A stretch of 64,000 nt of DNA from Muricea muricata (GCA_963855995.1 OY979717.1:39739957-39803956); one strand, 5' to 3'. Shown: positions 35,244 to 50,018, counted from the stretch's first letter. Made by a program: numbers and translations. Notes: generated by a model not told the origin, from the sequence alone.

Positions 35244-37492
35244 TGCTCATAATTTCAAGCCTATTTATACAGTGTAATGCACTGACAATAAGCCATGTCA
35301 TTGGCTAAATTATAAGCGCTATTATTATTGGACAAAAAATTATGCGTTTTGATTGGTTGATTGCGATCCTCAAGTTATCCTGCCATTCTAGCCTTATTAT
35401 TGGACAGAAAAATACGCAATTTGATTGGTTCATTATGATCCTGCCGTTTGTCCTCACAGGTCCGCCTACAGGATAGATACTTTGTAACACTTTGCATATT
35501 CAAATCATGCATTTTGATTGGTCCATTGCGATCCTCAAGTTACCCTACCATTCTAGCCTTATTATTGGACAGAAAAATATGAAAATTTTAGTTTGTGTAT
35601 ACGCTAAGCGATTTTGAGTATGAATTTCAGGGCCATTTTCCGCCTAACCTTTTACATATCATCTACTGCAAACTATACTCCGCATGTGCTCAGGCAATTT
35701 GTACATTGGTGTCTGTCAACAGAACCTACATTTTACTCAGCCGTGCCATGGTTACAAACACCTAAAGACTTAATTACTTTACACATTTTGTGGGTTGTAA
35801 TGTTTAAGCAATCCGCGTTAATATATCTAAATTCGTTCGTGAAATATTTAAGTTTTCATACGTGAAGCGGAATTTTAGTTTGTGTATATGCTAAGGGATT
35901 TTGGGTATGAACGTTGCCATTTCCCGCGTGACGTTTTACATATCATCTACTACAAACTATACTTGGCATATAGCATTTCTTATAAGCCTTCTAGAGTAGC
36001 TATCCGCGTTAATATATCTAAATTCGTTCGTGAAATATTTAAGTTTTCGTACGCGAAGGGAAATTTTAGTTTGTGTATATGCTAAGCGATTTTGAGTACG
36101 AATTTCAGTGCCAATTTCCACATAACTTTTTTAGCACTTTCGTCCTATACAAAATGTTACATGTTCGCTCAATATTTTTACTTTGCCTTAACTTTCTATA
36201 CAAACAACAGTGTATGATTTATGCTTGTAAGTTGCCAGAGCACAAGCTTCCATTCATGCCATAACGCCTTGTGGTATATCCATTGCCTCATTTTGAACAT
36301 TGAGGCAACTTTAACATTAGTGGCATATTGGTATTACATATTGTCACTATTTTCTCGAAAAGGAAATATTACTAATACTAGAAGTTACTATCGCAAGGAA
36401 AGTGCTGCCGTACCACCTATGCATTGACTATACCAACTTATTAACATCATTTTACACACTGTACAAATGAATTTATTTTGTTTAAAATATTTGAAATTAC
36501 AATATGCTATAAATTAATTACTATATACTATAAAGTGCACTTTGAATTACATTTGTGCACTGTTATCGATTCTTGGTGCCAATAATAAGTTTCAACATAT
36601 CAATGGAAGTCATACCAGACTTCAAGAAGGAAATATGTCTTTCAAGGTGATACACACCTTCTTTCTTGCAATATTATTTCCAGGTAATTTAAATAATGAT
36701 AGTAGTCAACAGTATGATTTTTTGTCGAATATGTAGATGTTCCAAATTTATTTAGCATGTATGTAGTATCGATTAACTAGTTAGCATGTAGTATCGATTA
36801 ACTAGTTAGCATGTAGTATCGATAACTTGTTATGGTACTGTACATGTACGGATATAATCTTGGTATACAAATTTGTCCCAGATGTGCATGTTGTAGTTTG
36901 AAAATAAGTATGGTAATTTAACAATACTGTGCTTGGCATATTCCATCCAATTACATACATTATGATGAACTCAAAATCCATCCATTTGGTGGATTTGAAA
37001 CAGGGAATGTTAGGTACAGGAACTTAATAATACATGGATAACACATTCCATCCATTGCATATGATGTACTATTCCATACAATCTTGAAAATTAGCATTTT
37101 TTGTTGAGAATTTCCCTCCTATTTTTAGATATGGTGTAACATATCCAGATTATAATATGACTGTAATAACCATTTGATTTTATCCAGCAGTTTGGTATCT
37201 TTTATGTTTTATCCAGAAGTTTTGCAACATATGGCACCTTTCAGATCAATCTGGATTGCAAAGAAATAATTGATAATATTTAATTAGAAACATAAATAAA
37301 TGAAATGGGAGGGATTTCTTTTCTTGCAAATCATTATTTTTATCCATACAGTGATAACAATGAGTAAAGTAGTTATTATTTTGTAAATTAAATTATTATA
37401 TCTTAAAAGGTATATAGCCAATTACATACAAGATTATGACAGGGATCCACATATTGAATCCCTCTATTGTTAAAACTCAATAGTTTCCTGTT

Positions 37493-38229
37493 CTAAATGC
37501 ACTGGTAGTAATACAAGTATTGTTCTAACTCTAGAATATTGGCAAATTTCATTACAACAGCAGTGCCATTAGGATTAGGATTAGGCATGCCATTCAAGTC
37601 TCTAGCATGGGAGTCAATCAAATAGAAAAATTCTGTTTGCTTAATTAAGGCCATCATATATAGCCTTCCAAAATTAAAATAGCATAACTATCATTAAAAA
37701 ATGCATTCAAAAGTGCTGTGTGAATATTATAATAATGAGATTCAATCTCTCCTTCCATTATAACAAGACCTTGACACTCATCACCATACTTTACATACAA
37801 AATTTGGTTTTCATTTTTTTGCTCAATGGGTTCAATAGAAACTGGTAAATTATCATTGTTTCGTGCCTGAGATGGCTCCACCACAATGGGCAGATCATTG
37901 TTATTTTGTGCTACCACAACGGGTAATCTAACAGTCTGTAAATTGACTGTGTCGATTATATCGTACGAAAACATGCTCGAACAGCCTGAAACACTAACAA
38001 CTTTTGACAAGTTATCTATAGACAAAAACTCGACATCCTGTTCTAAGACAATTAAGCCTTTATTCAGTGCTTTTAAGTACATTTGGTCACCTTGTGATAA
38101 AACATCAAACATTGTTGTCGACCAATCGATCAGTGGGTTATTTTGGGCTGTAATAATTGCCGCTAAACTCATAAAAGCGCACTGCTTTCCCCTAGTTTGA
38201 ATGCTAAAACGTTCATCGCCTTGGTGCAT
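37493..38229 (-). pseudogene. Papain-like cysteine protease (unit 5), truncated by AT insertion
   Basis: Carries the same 2-bp insertion as unit 3 (near 37659), ending the frame at 191 residues before the Asp-Ser-His motif. The shared lesion at a 16,509-bp offset shows that this unit and unit 3 descend from one broken copy. Confidence 0.7.
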
Positions 38230-39110
38230 AGTAGCACAAAGAAATAAAGCTATATTTACCTGATTTTTCTATCTTCTAAAAAGTTTTGTAAATTTTCGCT
38301 TGACCCTTGAGTCTTCACAGGAGACCACATGGAATGAAATGCGTGCGCATTACAAACGAAATTTGTTCGATTCCCAACCCCTTGTTTTCACAAACGTAGC
38401 TAAATTCGTCCTCCCGGAAATACGACATCTTAACAGACAGACAGACAGACGGACACAAATCGAGATTTCGACTATACATAGATCGGGGCGAAAGACTGGG
38501 TCGAGTGGGCTCTGGGAAAACCACGCTCGTCGTCAAGAATAGTGTGCTGCCTCACTGGCGCTCGGCAGCAAAGAGGTCATCCCGAACAACGGGAGTACGT
38601 TACTGAAGCTTAATGCGTCAATCATCGGCCTACCCTTGGGTCCGACCCTCGGGGACCCACGGGGATTTGTATCAAATATCAATCGAAATCCCACAAATAC
38701 CCCAGGGTATGGAGAATGATCTGGAAGTCAAAAACTAGATAATACCCCAACCCCTGGGGATATATTGTTAAAAAGATTCATAATATGTGTTAGCAAAAAT
38801 TTTTAGGGCATAACGGTTGCTGCATTAAATGCCTGAATGAATTTTGAGATTCACAAACTGTCCTTTTACATTATCAGTTGGTACTGAAAATTTCCCAGAG
38901 GTCTTGAATAGCGCATTGAGAAGTAGCACATACTTTGTTTTATGCAATCAGGATACCCATGGATATCCCAAAAACGCTTCTTGATTATTAATACTGTAGA
39001 CATCCTACACAGCTGCAATTGCAAGCACAAACATGTCAAGAATAATCATGCAATGTAAAATATACTGAACTGTGTGCACAGGAATCCGAAAAAACATTCA
39101 GTTTATATTT

Positions 39111-40148
39111 TTAAACATCTTTACAATTAAAACAAATAAATGTATCCACATTTTGAGCTTTCTTTTTGCTAACTTTGACACATGGTCCATGGTGCCAAAC
39201 AAAACATAATGGTCCCTGCTTGTCATGCTGTATCATGAATCTATAAAAAAGGAACACATTTATAGTTCAAAGTAAGAAATTTGTAGCTATCTGAAATTAG
39301 AATATGCCCCCCCCCCAAATGCACACATTATCAATATCTAGGCAGGCTATATATTATATATGAATTGTACGACGATCAGAAATGAAGTTGCGGCTTAATT
39401 AATAGAAATTACTAATGCTAACCCATTTTCGTCCTTCTGGCAATGACACCACAATGGTTCAAGGTCTTCATTAAGAGATGAGGTCGTTTCATCTACTTCT
39501 GGTTGTTCGGTTTCTAAAGGACAAAGTTTTGTTAAAAATTATGATGAAACATAAGTATGCAATACACAGAGTAACATTGATTAAAAAATATTTATGAAAC
39601 CTGAAATTGGTCTGTTTGCTTTTAGCCTTTTCTCTGCTGTCTTGTTTGCCCTTGTCTTTGCAGCCTTTTTTACACCTGCTTTACGTCTATCTGATATAGA
39701 CTGCATATGTTTCTTCCATATTTCCACTTTGTCTTCAGGAAGCAGACAAGTCTTCGCTAACTCTCCTACGTCATATTTGCCCGCCTTAAAAGCATTTTCT
39801 AAGTACTCTCTTGGAGGAACCTTCATGAAATTGATTTCTTTATGCTTGTTATAATGTTGCAAATGTTCATCTGGTGGTAGGAAGTGACCAAAGCAGTCAC
39901 CTTGACATGTCTTGGCAAGCTGAGCCATTCCACGGACGATTATGATCAGGTACCGGTATTGGCAAGTATGACAATGGTGGTCCACATTCATACCAGCATT
40001 TCTCTTCTAAAGGTTTCCCAGATAAACGCACGGGATGTGGGCATCCATTCTGATAACACGGTGGTAATTGAAAATGTAATTTTTTGGTAAGCCCTTGACC
40101 ATGTGCCTTCCCCGGAGATTCCAAATCTCTTGAAGTTGAAATTACCAA
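39111..40148 (-). pseudogene. Cys/His-rich PHD-finger gene, frameshifted (unit 5)
   Basis: Exons, splice sites and the extra base (near 39911) as in unit 2. Confidence 0.55.
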
Positions 40149-40416
40149 TTTTGAGCTTTTTATCGATTTTTACTAATTAATTAGCGAGCTTTCGAAATAT
40201 GCAAAAAAAATTTTAAAATTTTAAAACGCAAAAGAGATATGGGCAAATGTATTAAAGTTGCTAAATATTTTGCCGCGAAAGTTGCATTTGAGATTGGCAT
40301 TTTCTGTTAACACGTTCATCAAAATTATCCGGTCGAGGTGACAGTATGTGGCCATTTGTTTTGCTTTCTACATCAGATCCTATTTCGCATGCTGATACGT
40401 AGCTATAACACTGATT

Positions 40417-40712
40417 ATGAATCCTGGAAAAGGTAAAAATAAAAAAAATACGAATACATTTTGAAAACGTTAGTAGAAAGCGACCGTGGTTCTTGGTTTA
40501 ATCAGGAAGAACAGTGGCAGTCAAATGACTCAACTAGCATGGCTTCAAGTTTAAGCTCGTTGTCTTCTAGCACAAGGAAGCTAAAAGCGAGTAAGCAGTC
40601 CTATTTAAATGATAGCTTTACTGCGTCAAGCGACAGTGAAACAGACTATTCCGGTTCAAGCGAGGAAATCAGCGTGACATTTACAAGTGTGATATTGCCT
40701 ATGCGCCAATAA
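40417..40712 (+). CDS. Small Ser-rich protein (unit 5)
   Basis: Predicted protein unchanged from unit 1. Confidence 0.35.
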
Positions 40713-41698
40713 AATAAAATTTACTCGAGAACAAACATTTTATCCAAAAGGGTTTGTTTGCTTGTATTTCCGTCCTCACTATCTGCGTCCGTTGTTTCAG
40801 TCCATCTCCTTTTATGCCCAGACGATTATGAGGTTTCCTGGCCTTGTTTGCTTTTGCGTGTAACCGGCATTTTTCCAGTGTTTTGACTTTACCGAATGCT
40901 AAAAGGACTTTGCCACACTAGTAAAAGCATTGGTGGAAAGAACACCTTGCCAAATAGCAATTACAAAAGTTGAACCTAATTGGTTAATGATAAATGCGAT
41001 TAAAGGATTAAGGAAGTAGGAGGTACAAATGCTAAGTGCCGCTAAAGTACCAGCGAAATCTTTGATCGCCTCTATTTTCTAAAGAGAACTTTGTGCAATT
41101 CTCAATACAAAGTGAGCTTTCCAGCTCGTACGTTTTTAACCAATTTTGCCCAAACTTTGTCACAATATAGGGAGGTAGTTAAGGAGTAAAAACGTGTTTG
41201 GAAATTTTTTCTAACGTGATATTTTTTGAGTTATGATAGTTTTTCTCAATGCACTCCCGAACAGAAGGAACACTAAAGTTGCCTGGCTTATATCTCAGCT
41301 ATAACGCAACCTGTCAAAAAATGCGAACACGTTTTTGTAACTTGATTATCAGAGATTCGGAAAATGTTAATTTGGAAGTTTCTGCGTAAATCTGGCGAAG
41401 GAGAAAACTCGTCGCGTCCAAGACTGCCAATTCTCAAAAACCACGCGACTATCGCTATAATTTTAAACTCTCCTACATGGTTTTAAGTCCCATATTTCTA
41501 CAGCTATCAAGCAATATTTCTGCCAAATTTGAGAGACGTTCCGTTAAAACTGACTGAATAGTGAATGTTTTTTGTGCCAAAGGCACCTATCATATAATGT
41601 AACCTTAATATTTCAAAAGTTATAAGGCTTTGAATATTAAAAAAACGAGAATATTGATAGTATATAGTACATTTCCCTAAAGTTAGTGTAGAAGTGCA

Positions 41699-41765
41699 TG
41701 TAGCCGAGTTGTACTGGTCCCGTCTTGCAGTCGCTGTGTGCCAGGTTTGATTCCTGGCTTCGACC
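41699..41765 (+). mobile_element. tRNA-like SINE head, unit 6
   Basis: Same A-box, B-box and T-arm sequence as the first copy. Confidence 0.6.
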
Positions 41766-42503
41766 ATGTTTTGCTGACTCTGTCGAATATTTTTTTCTTT
41801 GCCAAAAATGCATTTATAATGTATTTTCTTTCACAGTTCACTGTAACGCACTATTTTTATTGATTTTTATTTTTTAAGAAAATATATTTCAACGCTTTTT
41901 CGTACAAAGACACGAGCATCTAATTTTTGCAATGTCAGCATTTTCAGTTTTCATTAAATTCTCATGCATTTATGCTATGTTCTTTTCAAGTAACTTGTAT
42001 AATATGCAATACAAAATGCTTGCATCTATACACTTTTTCCAAAATGACAATAACATGTTTAAAAGTAAAAAATATATCGTCATGGAAACATCGTGAAATT
42101 TTTAGTGTTTGCAAGTGCTTCTTACATGCATTATTAGCTCAGAGTTTCAAGTGTTATTTTATTAAGAATTGCGCTTAAATTTTGAAATTTCACTTGACAG
42201 TTTTTTACTAACGAAATTTTTTTTTAATCACTTTACTTTTTCAAGTGTTATTTATCAGAGTTTATAAATAAAAGGCGACATTTGTAAAATTTAGAAAAAA
42301 CACTTTGAAATTTTTTAACGAGATTTTTTAAGATTAACTGTGTCCTAAGAAAACAAACTATGTTTTTATGGTTTTTTAAAACACAATTAACAAGACAGTG
42401 ATTGCATGTGAGAAAAATATTTATTAAAACATTTATTACAATTATTGTGTCTATTTATATCTTATATTTACTATTTTTATTCAAGTTTTTCATGCAACAG
42501 TTC

Positions 42504-43499
42504 TTATTTATTCTTTTTGTCCTTTCCTTTTTTCAGTGTCTTCTTGATTGTCGTCTTGCTTGTCGTTGCCACGTCTTCTTCATCGTCGACAAGCAGCTCG
42601 AGTCCCTGTCGTAATTGTTTCGGCTTCGATTTGCCTCGCTTCTCTTTCATGGTTCGTTTCGGATTTTCTCTCTCCTCATCTGAAGAAGATTGTGATGATT
42701 GCGACGAAAAGGCTGATGACGGCATTTGCGATGCTTTCACGTCTGCTCTTACGTCTGCTCTTTTCATTGGGGAATCAAACTGCTTGAGGAGATCTTTGTG
42801 CCGGTTGTTTACTTCTTTGGTGCTGTCTACCAAGGACACTTGATACAATGAAATCACGCATCGATTCGATGTCTGAGTTCTTCTTGAACACTGCATCGCT
42901 GCCGGTTTCCGATGCTTCGACCAGTTCTGCGTACCGTTCTGGATCTTGCACTAACGTTCTCGCCACGATTAGCTGTACTGCTGTCGCGAACATTGCACCA
43001 CCAACATGAAACATTTCGTCCACGATGCTGTCCAGGTCTTCGTGATCCTGAAACAGGAACTTCAGCACGTCCAATACATCTTTTTGAGACGCAGAGGTTA
43101 CATCATCTTTATGGAGTTTCTTCAGCGGCTTGTTTAAATCGGACATTTCACTGACGAACTTCTTAACAGTTTCTGGCACAAAGACTTTCTGGTCCTTGTT
43201 CATCATAATCTTCATGTTCTTCGTAACAGTTCCTGAAAGCTCAGAAAGGGCCACTTTCGGTCGTAACAGCCACTCGCAGGAATATGGTTTACCCTTTTCA
43301 ACACTGTTTCTGGCGATGGCGGTCCATCTGCTTCGCCATACGGTCGGATGAGTTGGCGTGTGAATTGTTGGAAAAATCCAACACCACCTCCTGGGGAACG
43401 GGCTTTCCCAGGCTGCTGAATGCACTTTTCTTGATTTTGAATTCTTAGGTTTTTTTCTGATTTGCCAACTTGCTTCCTTGATGTTTGAGAAGATAGCAT
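42504..43499 (-). CDS. Probable nuclear protein, unit 6 copy
   Basis: One private missense change in the basic tail (KPKR becomes KPKQ, base near 42615). The rest matches unit 2. Confidence 0.45.
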
Positions 43500-45748
43500 T
43501 GCTCATAATTTCAAGCCTATTTATACAGTGTAATGCACTGACAATAAGCCATGTCATTGGCTAAATTATAAGCGCTATTATTATTGGACAAAAAATTATG
43601 CGTTTTGATTGGTTGATTGCGATCCTCAAGTTATCCTGCCATTCTAGCCTTATTATTGGACAGAAAAATACGCAATTTGATTGGTTCATTATGATCCTGC
43701 CGTTTGTCCTCACAGGTCCGCCTACAGGATAGATACTTTGTAACACTTTGCATATTCAAATCATGCATTTTGATTGGTCCATTGCGATCCTCAAGTTACC
43801 CTACCATTCTAGCCTTATTATTGGACAGAAAAATATGAAAATTTTAGTTTGTGTATACGCTAAGCGATTTTGAGTATGAATTTCAGGGCCATTTTCCGCC
43901 TAACCTTTTACATATCATCTACTGCAAACTATACTCCGCATGTGCTCAGGCAATTTGTACATTGGTGTCTGTCAACAGAACCTACATTTTACTCAGCCGT
44001 GCCATGGTTACAAACACCTAAAGACTTAATTACTTTACACATTTTGTGGGTTGTAATGTTTAAGCAATCCGCGTTAATATATCTAAATTCGTTCGTGAAA
44101 TATTTAAGTTTTCATACGTGAAGCGGAATTTTAGTTTGTGTATATGCTAAGGGATTTTGGGTATGAACGTTGCCATTTCCCGCGTGACGTTTTACATATC
44201 ATCTACTACAAACTATACTTGGCATATAGCATTTCTTATAAGCCTTCTAGAGTAGCTATCCGCGTTAATATATCTAAATTCGTTCGTGAAATATTTAAGT
44301 TTTCGTACGCGAAGGGAAATTTTAGTTTGTGTATATGCTAAGCGATTTTGAGTACGAATTTCAGTGCCAATTTCCACGTAACTTTTTTAGCACTTTCGTC
44401 CTATACAAAATGTTACATGTTCGCTCAATATTTTTACTTTGCCTTAACTTTCTATACAAACAACAGTGTATGATTTATGCTTGTAAGTTGCCAGAGCACA
44501 AGCTTCCATTCATGCCATAACGCCTTGTGGTATATCCATTGCCTCATTTTGAACATTGAGGCAACTTTAACATTAGTGGCATATTGGTATTACATATTGT
44601 CACTATTTTCTCGAAAAGGAAATATTACTAATACTAGAAGTTACTATCGCAAGGAAAGTGCTGCCGTACCACCTATGCATTGACTATACCAACTTATTAA
44701 CATCATTTTACACACTGTACAAATGAATTTATTTTGTTTAAAATATTTGAAATTACAATATGCTATAAATTAATTACTATATACTATAAAGTGCACTTTG
44801 AATTACATTTGTGCACTGTTATCGATTCTTGGTGCCAATAATAATTTTCAACATATCAATGGAAGTCATACCAGACTTCAAGAAGGAAATATGTCTTTCA
44901 AGGTGATACACACCTTCTTTCTTGCAATATTATTTCCAGGTAATTTAAATAATGATAGTAGTCAACAGTATGATTTTTTGTCGAATATGTAGATGTTCCA
45001 AATTTATTTAGCATGTATGTAGTATCGATTAACTAGTTAGCATGTAGTATCGATTAACTAGTTAGCATGTAGTATCGATAACTTGTTATGGTACTGTACA
45101 TGTACGGATATAATCTTGGTATACAAATTTGTCCCAGATGTGCATGTTGTAGTTTGAAAATAAGTATGGTAATTTAACAATACTGTGCTTGGCATATTCC
45201 ATCCAATTACATACATTATGATGAACTCAAAATCCATCCATTTGGTGGATTTGAAACAGGGAATGTTAGGTACAGGAACTTAATAATACATGGATAACAC
45301 ATTCCATCCATTGCATATGATGTACTATTCCATACAATCTTGAAAATTAGCATTTTTTGTTGAGAATTTCCCTCCTATTTTTAGATATGGTGTAACATAT
45401 CCAGATTATAATATGACTGTAATAACCATTTGATTTTATCCAGCAGTTTGGTATCTTTTATGTTTTATCCAGAAGTTTTGCAACATATGGCACCTTTCAG
45501 ATCAATCTGGATTGCAAAGAAATAATTGATAATATTTAATTAGAAACATAAATAAATGAAATGGGAGGGATTTCTTTTCTTGCAAACCATTATTTTTATC
45601 CATACAGTGATAACAATGAGTAAAGTAGTTATTATTTTGTAAATTAAATTATTATATCTTAAAAGGTATATAGCCAATTACATACAAGATTATGACAGGG
45701 ATCCACATATTGAATCCCTCTATTGTTAAAACTCAATAGTTTCCTGTT

Positions 45749-46483
45749 CTAAATGCACTGGTAGTAATACAAGTATTGTTCTAACTCTAGAATATTGGCA
45801 AATTTCATTACAACAGCAGTGCCATTAGGATTAGGATTAGGCATGCCATTCAAGTCTCTAGCATGGGAGTCAATCAAATAGAAAAATTCTGTTTGCTTAA
45901 TTAAGGCCATCATATAGCCTTCCAAAATTAAAATAGCATAACTATCATTAAAAAATGCATTCAAAAGTGCTGTGTGAATATTATAATAATGAGATTCAAT
46001 CTCTCCTTCCATTATAACAAGACCTTGACACTCATCACCATACTTTACATACAAAATTTGGTTTTCATTTTTTTGCTCAATGGGTTCAATAGAAACTGGT
46101 AAATTATCATTGTTTCGTGCCTGAGATGGCTCCACCACAATGGGCATATCATTGTTATTTTGTGCTACCACAACGGGTAATCTAACAGTCTGTAAATTGA
46201 CTGTGTCGATTATATCGTACGAAAACATGCTCGAACAGCCTGAAACACTAACAACTTTTGACAAGTTATCTATAGACAAAAACTCGACATCCTGTTCTAA
46301 GACAATTAAGCCTTTATTCAGTGCTTTTAAGTACATTTGGTCACCTTGTGATAGAACATCAAACATTGTTGTCGACCAATCGATCAGTGGGTTATTTTGG
46401 GCTGTAATAATTGCCGCTAAACTCATAAAAGCGCACTGCTTTCCCCTAGTTTGAATGCTAAAACGTTCATCGCCTTGGTGCAT
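45749..46483 (-). CDS. Papain-like cysteine protease (unit 6), intact
   Basis: Met113 form, full 244 residues, same predicted protein as units 2 and 4. Confidence 0.6.
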   Translation of the reverse strand: MHQGDERFSIQTRGKQCAFMSLAAIITAQNNPLIDWSTTMFDVLSQGDQMYLKALNKGLIVLEQDVEFLSIDNLSKVVSVSGCSSMFSYDIIDTVNLQTVRLPVVVAQNNNDMPIVVEPSQARNNDNLPVSIEPIEQKNENQILYVKYGDECQGLVIMEGEIESHYYNIHTALLNAFFNDSYAILILEGYMMALIKQTEFFYLIDSHARDLNGMPNPNPNGTAVVMKFANILELEQYLYYYQCI

Positions 46484-47364
46484 AGTAGCACAAAGAAATA
46501 AAGCTATATTTACCTGATTTTTCTATCTTCTAAAAAGTTTTGTAAATTTTCGCTTGACCCTTGAGTCTTCACAGGAGACCACATGGAATGAAATGCGTGC
46601 GCATTACAAACGAAATTTGTTCGATTCCCAACCCCTTGTTTTCACAAACGTAGCTAAATTCGTCCTCCCGGAAATACGACATCTTAACAGACAGACAGAC
46701 AGACGGACACAAATCGAGATTTCGACTATACATAGATCGGGGCGAAAGACTGGGTCGAGTGGGCTCTGGGAAAACCACGCTCGTCGTCAAGAATAGTGTG
46801 CTGCCTCACTGGCGCTCGGCAGCAAAGAGGTCATCCCGAACAACGGGAGTACGTTACTGAAGCTTAATGCGTCAATCATCGGCCTACCCTTGGGTCCGAC
46901 CCTCGGGGACCCACGGGGATTTGTATCAAATATCAATCGAAATCCCACAAATACCCCAGGGTATGGAGAATGATCTGGAAGTCAAAAACTAGATAATACC
47001 CCAACCCCTGGGGATATATTGTTAAAAAGATTCATAATATGTGTTAGCAAAAATTTTTAGGGCATAACGGTTGCTGCATTAAATGCCTGAATGAATTTTG
47101 AGATTCACAAACTGTCCTTTTACATTATCAGTTGGTACTGAAAATTTCCCAGAGGTCTTGAATAGCGCATTGAGAAGTAGCACATACTTTGTTTTATGCA
47201 ATCAGGATACCCATGGATATCCCAAAAACGCTTCTTGATTATTAATACTGTAGACATCCTACACAGCTGCAATTGCAAGCACAAACATGTCAAGAATAAT
47301 CATGCAATGTAAAATATACTGAACTGTGTGCACAGGAATCCGAAAAAACATTCAGTTTATATTT

Positions 47365-48402
47365 TTAAACATCTTTACAATTAAAACAAATAAATGTATC
47401 CACATTTTGAGCTTTCTTTTTGCTAACTTTGACACATGGTCCATGGTGCCAAACAAAACATAATGGTCCCTGCTTGTCATGCTGTATCATGAATCTATAA
47501 AAAAGGAACACATTTATAGTTCAAAGTAAGAAATTTGTAGCTATCTGAAATTAGAATATGCCCCCCCCCCAAATGCACACATTATCAATATCTAGGCAGG
47601 CTATATATTATATATGAATTGTACGACGATCAGAAATGAAGTTGCGGCTTAATTAATAGAAATTACTAATGCTAACCCATTTTCGTCCTTCTGGCAATGA
47701 CACCACAATGGTTCAAGGTCTTCATTAAGAGATGAGGTCGTTTCATCTACTTCTGGTTGTTCGGTTTCTAAAGGACAAAGTTTTGTTAAAAATTATGATG
47801 AAACATAAGTATGCAATACACAGAGTAACATTGATTAAAAAATATTTATGAAACCTGAAATTGGTCTGTTTGCTTTTAGCCTTTTCTCTGCTGTCTTGTT
47901 TGCCCTTGTCTTTGCAGCCTTTTTTACACCTGCTTTACGTCTATCTGATATAGACTGCATATGTTTCTTCCATATTTCCACTTTGTCTTCAGGAAGCAGA
48001 CAAGTCTTCGCTAACTCTCCTACGTCATATTTGCCCGCCTTAAAAGCATTTTCTAAGTACTCTCTTGGAGGAACCTTCATGAAATTGATTTCTTTATGCT
48101 TGTTATAATGTTGCAAATGTTCATCTGGTGGTAGGAAGTGACCAAAGCAGTCACCTTGACATGTCTTGGCAAGCTGAGCCATTCCACGGACGATTATGAT
48201 CAGGTACCGGTATTGGCAAGTATGACAATGGTGGTCCACATTCATACCAGCATTTCTCTTCTAAAGGTTTCCCAGATAAACGCACGGGATGTGGGCATCC
48301 ATTCTGATAACACGGTGGTAATTGAAAATGTAATTTTTTGGTAAGCCCTTGACCATGTGCCTTCCCCGGAGATTCCAAATCTCTTGAAGTTGAAATTACC
48401 AA
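47365..48402 (-). pseudogene. Cys/His-rich PHD-finger gene, frameshifted (unit 6)
   Basis: Exons, splice sites and the extra base (near 48165) as in unit 2. Confidence 0.55.
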
Positions 48403-48670
48403 TTTTGAGCTTTTTATCGATTTTTACTAATTAATTAGCGAGCTTTCGAAATATGCAAAAAAAATTTTAAAATTTTAAAACGCAAAAGAGATATGGGCAA
48501 ATGTATTAAAGTTGCTAAATATTTTGCCGCGAAAGTTGCATTTGAGATTGGCATTTTCTGTTAACACGTTCATCAAAATTATCCGGTCGAGGTGACAGTA
48601 TGTGGCCATTTGTTTTGCTTTCTACATCAGATCCTATTTCGCATGCTGATACGTAGCTATAACACTGATT

Positions 48671-48966
48671 ATGAATCCTGGAAAAGGTAAAAATAAAAAA
48701 AATACGAATACATTTTGAAAACGTTAGTAGAAAGCGACCGTGGTTCTTGGTTTAATCAGGAAGAACAGTGGCAGTCAAATGACTCAACTAGCATGGCTTC
48801 AAGTTTAAGCTCGTTGTCTTCTAGCACAAGGAAGCTAAAAGCGAGTAAGCAGTCCTATTTAAATGATAGCTTTACTGCGTCAAGCGACAGTGAAACAGAC
48901 TATTCCGGTTCAAGCGAGGAAATCAGCGTGACATTTACAAGTGTGATATTGCCTATGCGCCAATAA
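48671..48966 (+). CDS. Small Ser-rich protein (unit 6)
   Basis: Predicted protein unchanged from unit 1. Confidence 0.35.
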
Positions 48967-49951
48967 AATAAAATTTACTCGAGAACAAACATTTTATCCA
49001 AAAGGGTTTGTTTGCTTGTATTTCCGTCCTCACTATCTGCGTCCGTTGTTTCAGTCCATCTCCTTTTATGCCCAGACGATTATGAGGTTTCCTGGCCTTG
49101 TTTGCTTTTGCGTGTAACCGGCATTTTTCCAGTGTTTTGACTTTACCGAATGCTAAAAGGACTTTGCCGCACTAGTAAAAGCATTGGTGGAAAGAACACC
49201 TTGCCAAATAGCAATTACAAAAGTTGAACCTAATTGGTTAATGATAAATGCGATTAAAGGATTAAGGAAGTAGGAGGTACAAATGCTAAGTGCCGCTAAA
49301 GTACCAGCGAAATCTTTGATCGCCTCTATTTTCTAAAGAGAACTTTGTGCAATTCTCAATACAAAGTGAGCTTTCCAGCTCGTACGTTTTTAACCAATTT
49401 TGCCCAAACTTTGTCACAATATAGGGAGGTAGTTAAGGAGTAAAAACGTGTTTGGAAATTTTTTCTAATGTGATATTTTTTGAGTTATGATAGTTTTTCT
49501 CAATGCACTCCCGAACAGAAGGAACACTAAAGTTGCCTGGCTTATATCTCAGCTATAACGCAACCTGTCAAAAAATGCGAACACGTTTTTGTAACTTGAT
49601 TATCAGAGATTCGGAAAATGTTAATTTGGAAGTTTCTGCGTAAATCTGGCGAAGGAGAAAACTCGTCGCTCCAAGACTGCCAATTCTCAAAAACCACGCG
49701 ACTATCGCTATAATTTTAAACTCTCCTACATGGTTTTAAGTCCCATATTTCTACAGCTATCAAGCAATATTTCTGCCAAATTTGAGAGACGTTCCGTTAA
49801 AACTGACTGAATAGTGAATGTTTTTTGTGCCAAAGGCACCTATCATATAATGTAACCTTAATATTTCAAAAGTTATAAGGCTTTGAATATTAAAAAAACG
49901 AGAATATTGATAGTATATAGTACATTTCCCTAAAGTTAGTGTAGAAGTGCA

Positions 49952-50018
49952 TGTAGCCGAGTTGTACTGGTCCCGTCTTGCAGTCGCTGTGTGCCAGGTT
50001 TGATTCCTGGCTTCGACC
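49952..50018 (+). mobile_element. tRNA-like SINE head, unit 7
   Basis: Same A-box, B-box and T-arm sequence as the first copy. Confidence 0.6.

Larger units (their letters stand above)
33014..41268. repeat. Array unit 5 (8255 bp, type B)
   Basis: Shares all type B markers of unit 3, including the AT insertion in the protease and gccacac near 40914, at an offset of exactly 16,509 bp. Together with unit 4 it forms the second dimer. Confidence 0.95.
41269..49522. repeat. Array unit 6 (8254 bp, type A)
   Basis: Type A at the diagnostic sites. A private c-to-t near 42615 changes Arg to Gln in the basic tail of the minus-strand nuclear protein. Its last 100 bases carry ctaatgtgat (near 49467), shared only with the end of unit 7. 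Confidence 0.95.
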
